A stretch of 10,000 nt of DNA from positions 1 to 10,000 of the forward strand of contig FLMG01003700.1 in assembly GCA_900088475.1 (NCBI GenBank). Direction: 5' to 3'. Positions within the stretch are counted from its first letter, which is position 1, and each line of letters starts with the position of its first letter. Of the stretch, positions 7,411 through 10,000 are shown one piece after another. Origin of the DNA: Hyphochytrium catenoides (Eukaryota > Sar > Hyphochytriomycetes > Hyphochytriales > Hyphochytriaceae). The notes under the pieces were generated by a model that did not search any database, had not been told where the DNA came from, and saw nothing but the letters and a program-made list of their open reading frames with translations. Position numbers and translations under genes: made by a program.

Positions 7411-8835
7411 GAAAAAATGATGAGAGAGAGAGAGACGCGGACAACAAATGAGCCCAGTGGTGGAGAGATTGAGAGAGACACAGAGAGAAGACGAAAAAAG
7501 GAGAGAAGGAAGGCCGTAAGAGACATAGATAAAGAAAGGGGAAGAAGGGAAGAGAGAGAGAGAGAAGCGAATGAGGGTGAGCCCCCTCGTGGAGAGAACG
7601 GGTGAGACTAAGAGAAGAAAGGGAGAGAGAGAATCTTTCTTTAAGCACCGCAGGGACAGCCGGAAGGCGTAAGAGACAACATAGATCAAGAAAGAGGAAA
7701 AAGGGAAGAGAGAGAGAGAGACGTGGACGAGAGTGTGCCCAGTGGTGGAGAGATAGATAGATACACAAAGAGAAGAAGAGAGAGAGAGAGGGATTCTCTG
7801 CTCAAGCACCACAGGGACAACCGGAAGGCGTAAGAGATATAGAAAAAGGAAGAGGAATAAGGGAACAGAGAGAGAGAGACGTGGACGAGAGTGTGCCCAG
7901 TGGTGGAGAGATAGATGGAGACACAGAGAGAAGAAGAGAGAGAGAGAGAGAATCTCTGCTCAAGCACCACAGGGACAACCGGAAGGCGTAAGAGATATAG
8001 AAAAAGGAAGAGGAATAAGGGAACAGAGAGAGAGACATGTACGAGAGTGTGCCCAGTGGTGGAGAGATAGATGGAGACACAGAGAAGAGAAGAGAGAGAG
8101 AGAGAGAATCTCTGCTCAAGCACCACAGGGACAACCGGAAGGCGTAAGAGATATAGATCAAGAAAGAGGAGAAAGGGAAGAGAGAGAGAGAGACGTTGAC
8201 GAGAGTGTGCCTAGTGGTGGAGAGATAGGGAGAGACACAAAGAGAAGAAAGTGAGAGAGAGAGAATCTCTGCTCAAGCACCACAGGGACAACCGGAAGGC
8301 GTAAGAGATATAGAAAAAGGAAGAGGAATAAGGGAAGAGAGAGAGAGAGACGTGGACGAGAGTGTGCCCAGTGGTGGAGAGATAGATGGAGACACAAAGA
8401 GAAGAAGAGAGAGAGAGAGAGAATCTCTGCTCAAGCACCACAGGGACAAGGCGTAAGAGATATAGAAAAAGGAAGAGGAATAAGGGAACAGAGAGAGAGA
8501 GACGTGGACGAGAGTGTGCCCAGTGGTGGAGAGATAGATGGAGACACAGAGAGAAGAAGAGAGAGAGAGAGAGAATCTCTGCTCAAGCACTGCAGGGACA
8601 ACCGGAAGGCGTAAGAGATATAGAAGATGGAAGAGGAAAAGGGGAAGAGAGAGAGAGACGTGGACGAGAGTGTGCCCAGTGGTGGAGAGATAGATAGATA
8701 CACAGAGAGAAGAAGAGAGAGAGAGAGAATCTCTGCTCAAGCACCACAGGGACAACCGGAAGGCGTAAGAGATATAGAAGAGAGAGAGAGACGTGGACGA
8801 GAGTAAGCCCAGTAGTGGAAGAGAACGGGAGACCC
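7411..8835 (+). repeat. Minisatellite: ~10 tandem copies of a ~156-bp unit
   Basis: Each unit has a low-complexity part (GA runs) and a conserved unique core: GCACCACAGGGACAACCGGA, then AGGCGTAAGAGATATAG, then a GGAAGAGGAATAAGGGAA spacer, ACGTGGACGAGAGTGTGCCC, AGTGGTGGAGAGATAGATGG and AGACACAGAGAGAAGAAG. The GCCCAGTGG-type anchor starts near 7453, ~7583 (degenerate), 7738, 7896, 8052, 8210, 8367, 8519, 8675 and 8808. Intervals in the well-conserved part are 152-158 bp. The outermost copies (7411-7620 and 8760-8835) are diverged or shortened; the middle ones are nearly identical. One unit near 8449 lacks CCGGAA, and the last lacks ~23 bp of spacer. Units are mostly not multiples of three, so the minus-strand open frames across it are not a repeat protein. 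Confidence 0.93.
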
Positions 8836-9000
8836 AGAGAGAGAAGGCAGGCGTAAGAGCCAGAGATGATGTGAAAAGCATAATGATAAAGAAAATATTA
8901 TAAAGCTTAGATAAATAGAAGGAAGTTGGTGGCCTAGTAAGAGGTAGTCGTACAACGATCAAGAAAATAAACTTATAAAAGACTCTCAACCCATCAGAAA

Positions 9001-9062
9001 AGAGAGAGAGAGAGAGAGAGAGAGAAAGAAAGAGAGAGGCCGACACAGAGAGAGAGAGAGAG
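9001..9062. repeat. Compound (GA)n microsatellite
   Basis: GA runs at 9001-9025 and 9047-9062, linked by AAAGAAAG steps and a short unique GGCCGACAC segment. Confidence 0.85.
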
Positions 9063-9825
9063 AAAGAAAGAGCAACAAGGATAAATTTGAATTTAACTAA
9101 GTGGCACGAGGAAGAGAAAACAGGATGATGCCGCATAATATAAAATGAAAAGAAAAGACGGAAAAGAAGGGGAGAGAAACGGCATCATATTCATCGTGCC
9201 TGCTCTTCTCTTCCCTTTCTCCATATGAATCGAAAAGGAGGGAGAGAGAGGGACAAGAGGAAAGAAGAGAGACAGGATCCTCTCTCTTTCCTCTTCCTCC
9301 TATCCCTCATCTCCTCTCTTCTTCATTTGATCCTCCACGCCACCAATCGCAGCCTTGAGGTTATAGCATTGCCACTGGCGATAGGAGGAGAGAGAGCAAG
9401 AGAGAACCGTAGTAGGAAAAGAGAGAGAGAAAGTGAAGTTAGTCATCGCTGCAAAAATGAAGGATCTTGGTCTCTCTCTCTCTCTCTTGCGTCGTTCCTC
9501 CTCCGGACAATTAGCGGAGGGTCCGCCCTATCTCTCTTATGTCCTCAAGCATTAATATTATCGTCTGCTCAACTGCTCAAGGAGGGAGAGACCCTCTCTT
9601 TCTCTATAATTCGTTCCCTGCCTATAGCTCTCGTTCCTCTATCGCGTTTTTCCTCCTCTTTCTCTCTCTCTCTCTTGTTCTGTCTCTCTCCTAGCCTTTC
9701 CCCTCTTCCCCCATCTTACCGCCCCGTACTGTTTTCTCTTTAAGGCTATCTGGTACTACGTCAGCTCCCGATCACTCTCTTCTCTTTACAATCTCTCTCC
9801 TCTCTGTCACCTCACTAACTCCTTC

Positions 9826-9826
<1 letters not shown>

Positions 9827-9868
<42 letters not shown>

Positions 9869-9878
9869 CTTTTTTTTC
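9827..9878. repeat. (CT)n microsatellite followed by a T run
   Basis: About 20 CT units with one TT phase slip near 9850, running into eight or nine T residues. Its polarity is opposite to the GA tracts in the rest of the window. Confidence 0.9.
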
Positions 9879-10000
9879 TTCTTACCTCCGGCACTATTGA
9901 GTTCTGCTCCATATCCCATGCCTGTTGGTCTGCTTCCTTCGAGAGGACTGGAAAGAAGAGCATACGACTCTCTCTTTCCTGCTACTTCTCCTCCATTTCC

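Larger units (their letters stand above)
8836..10000. other. Gene-free stretch with GA to CT polarity switch
   Basis: Positions 8836-9280 are AG-rich on plus, with AT-rich unique sequence at 8860-8960 and 9080-9150. From about 9280 the plus strand becomes CT-rich to the end, with short AG-rich patches near 9385-9435. A plus-strand open frame (9225-9743) crosses the switch and has no recognisable domain. It starts in AG-rich and ends in CT-rich sequence, giving basic and then Ser/Leu-rich composition, so I do not call it. Confidence 0.5.

Noticed and set aside
7411-8835. CRISPR array
   Set aside because: Units are ~156 bp and similar along their whole length, with no constant short repeat separated by unique spacers, and the context is eukaryotic.
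8273-9136. 287-codon minus-strand open frame across the minisatellite
   Set aside because: Most unit spacings (158, 157, 152, 158) are not multiples of three, so the repeated peptide changes frame between copies. Overlapping minus frames are open too, because CT-rich DNA rarely forms stops.
9225-9743. 172-codon plus-strand frame
   Set aside because: Its composition follows the AG-to-CT switch, and no domain, signal peptide or repeat is recognisable.

Overview
This is a eukaryotic, mostly non-coding, repeat-rich window. Evidence: long purine/pyrimidine-asymmetric (GA)n/(CT)n microsatellites, a ~156-bp minisatellite array, a 5'-truncated non-LTR retrotransposon (LINE) tail, short interstitial TTAGGG blocks, and no run of dense prokaryote-type genes. 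The species cannot be fixed from sequence. TTAGGG blocks are compatible with many animals, fungi and protists. The AGAGACG heptamers and one candidate secreted, charged protein would also fit a coccidian-type apicomplexan, but those usually have TTTAGGG-type telomeres. I leave this open.

Layout. Positions 1-1820 are GA-rich intergenic DNA with perfect (GA)n tracts near 373-426, 1079-1134 and 1644-1687, and no gene I can defend. Positions 1822-2631 (minus strand) hold the only non-transposon reading frame with protein-like features: 269 codons with a signal-peptide-like start, a charged body and a C-terminal amphipathic helix. It stays a low-confidence call. Positions 2632-4730 are again GA- or CT-dominated, ending in a ~170-bp GA block (4510-4679).

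Positions 4731-6390 form an island of quite different composition, without GA tracts. It contains short direct repeats, then (TTAGGG)3, then a LINE 3' fragment (C-terminal region after the reverse transcriptase, with a CCHC zinc knuckle and one frameshift), then a second TTAGGG block that flips into CCCTAA. The island is bounded by single telomere-like 9-mers in inverted orientation.

Positions 6391-7410 are mixed unique and purine-rich sequence. Positions ~7411-8835 are a tandem array of about ten copies of a ~156-bp unit. Positions 8836-10000 are GA-rich, changing to CT-rich near 9275-9300.

Most long open frames (poly Ser-Leu on one strand, poly Arg-Glu on the other) are open only because GA/CT DNA rarely makes stop codons. 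They are not annotated as genes. The features do not form a pathway. The most interesting structure is the LINE fragment embedded between telomere-like repeats inside a sharply bounded island.
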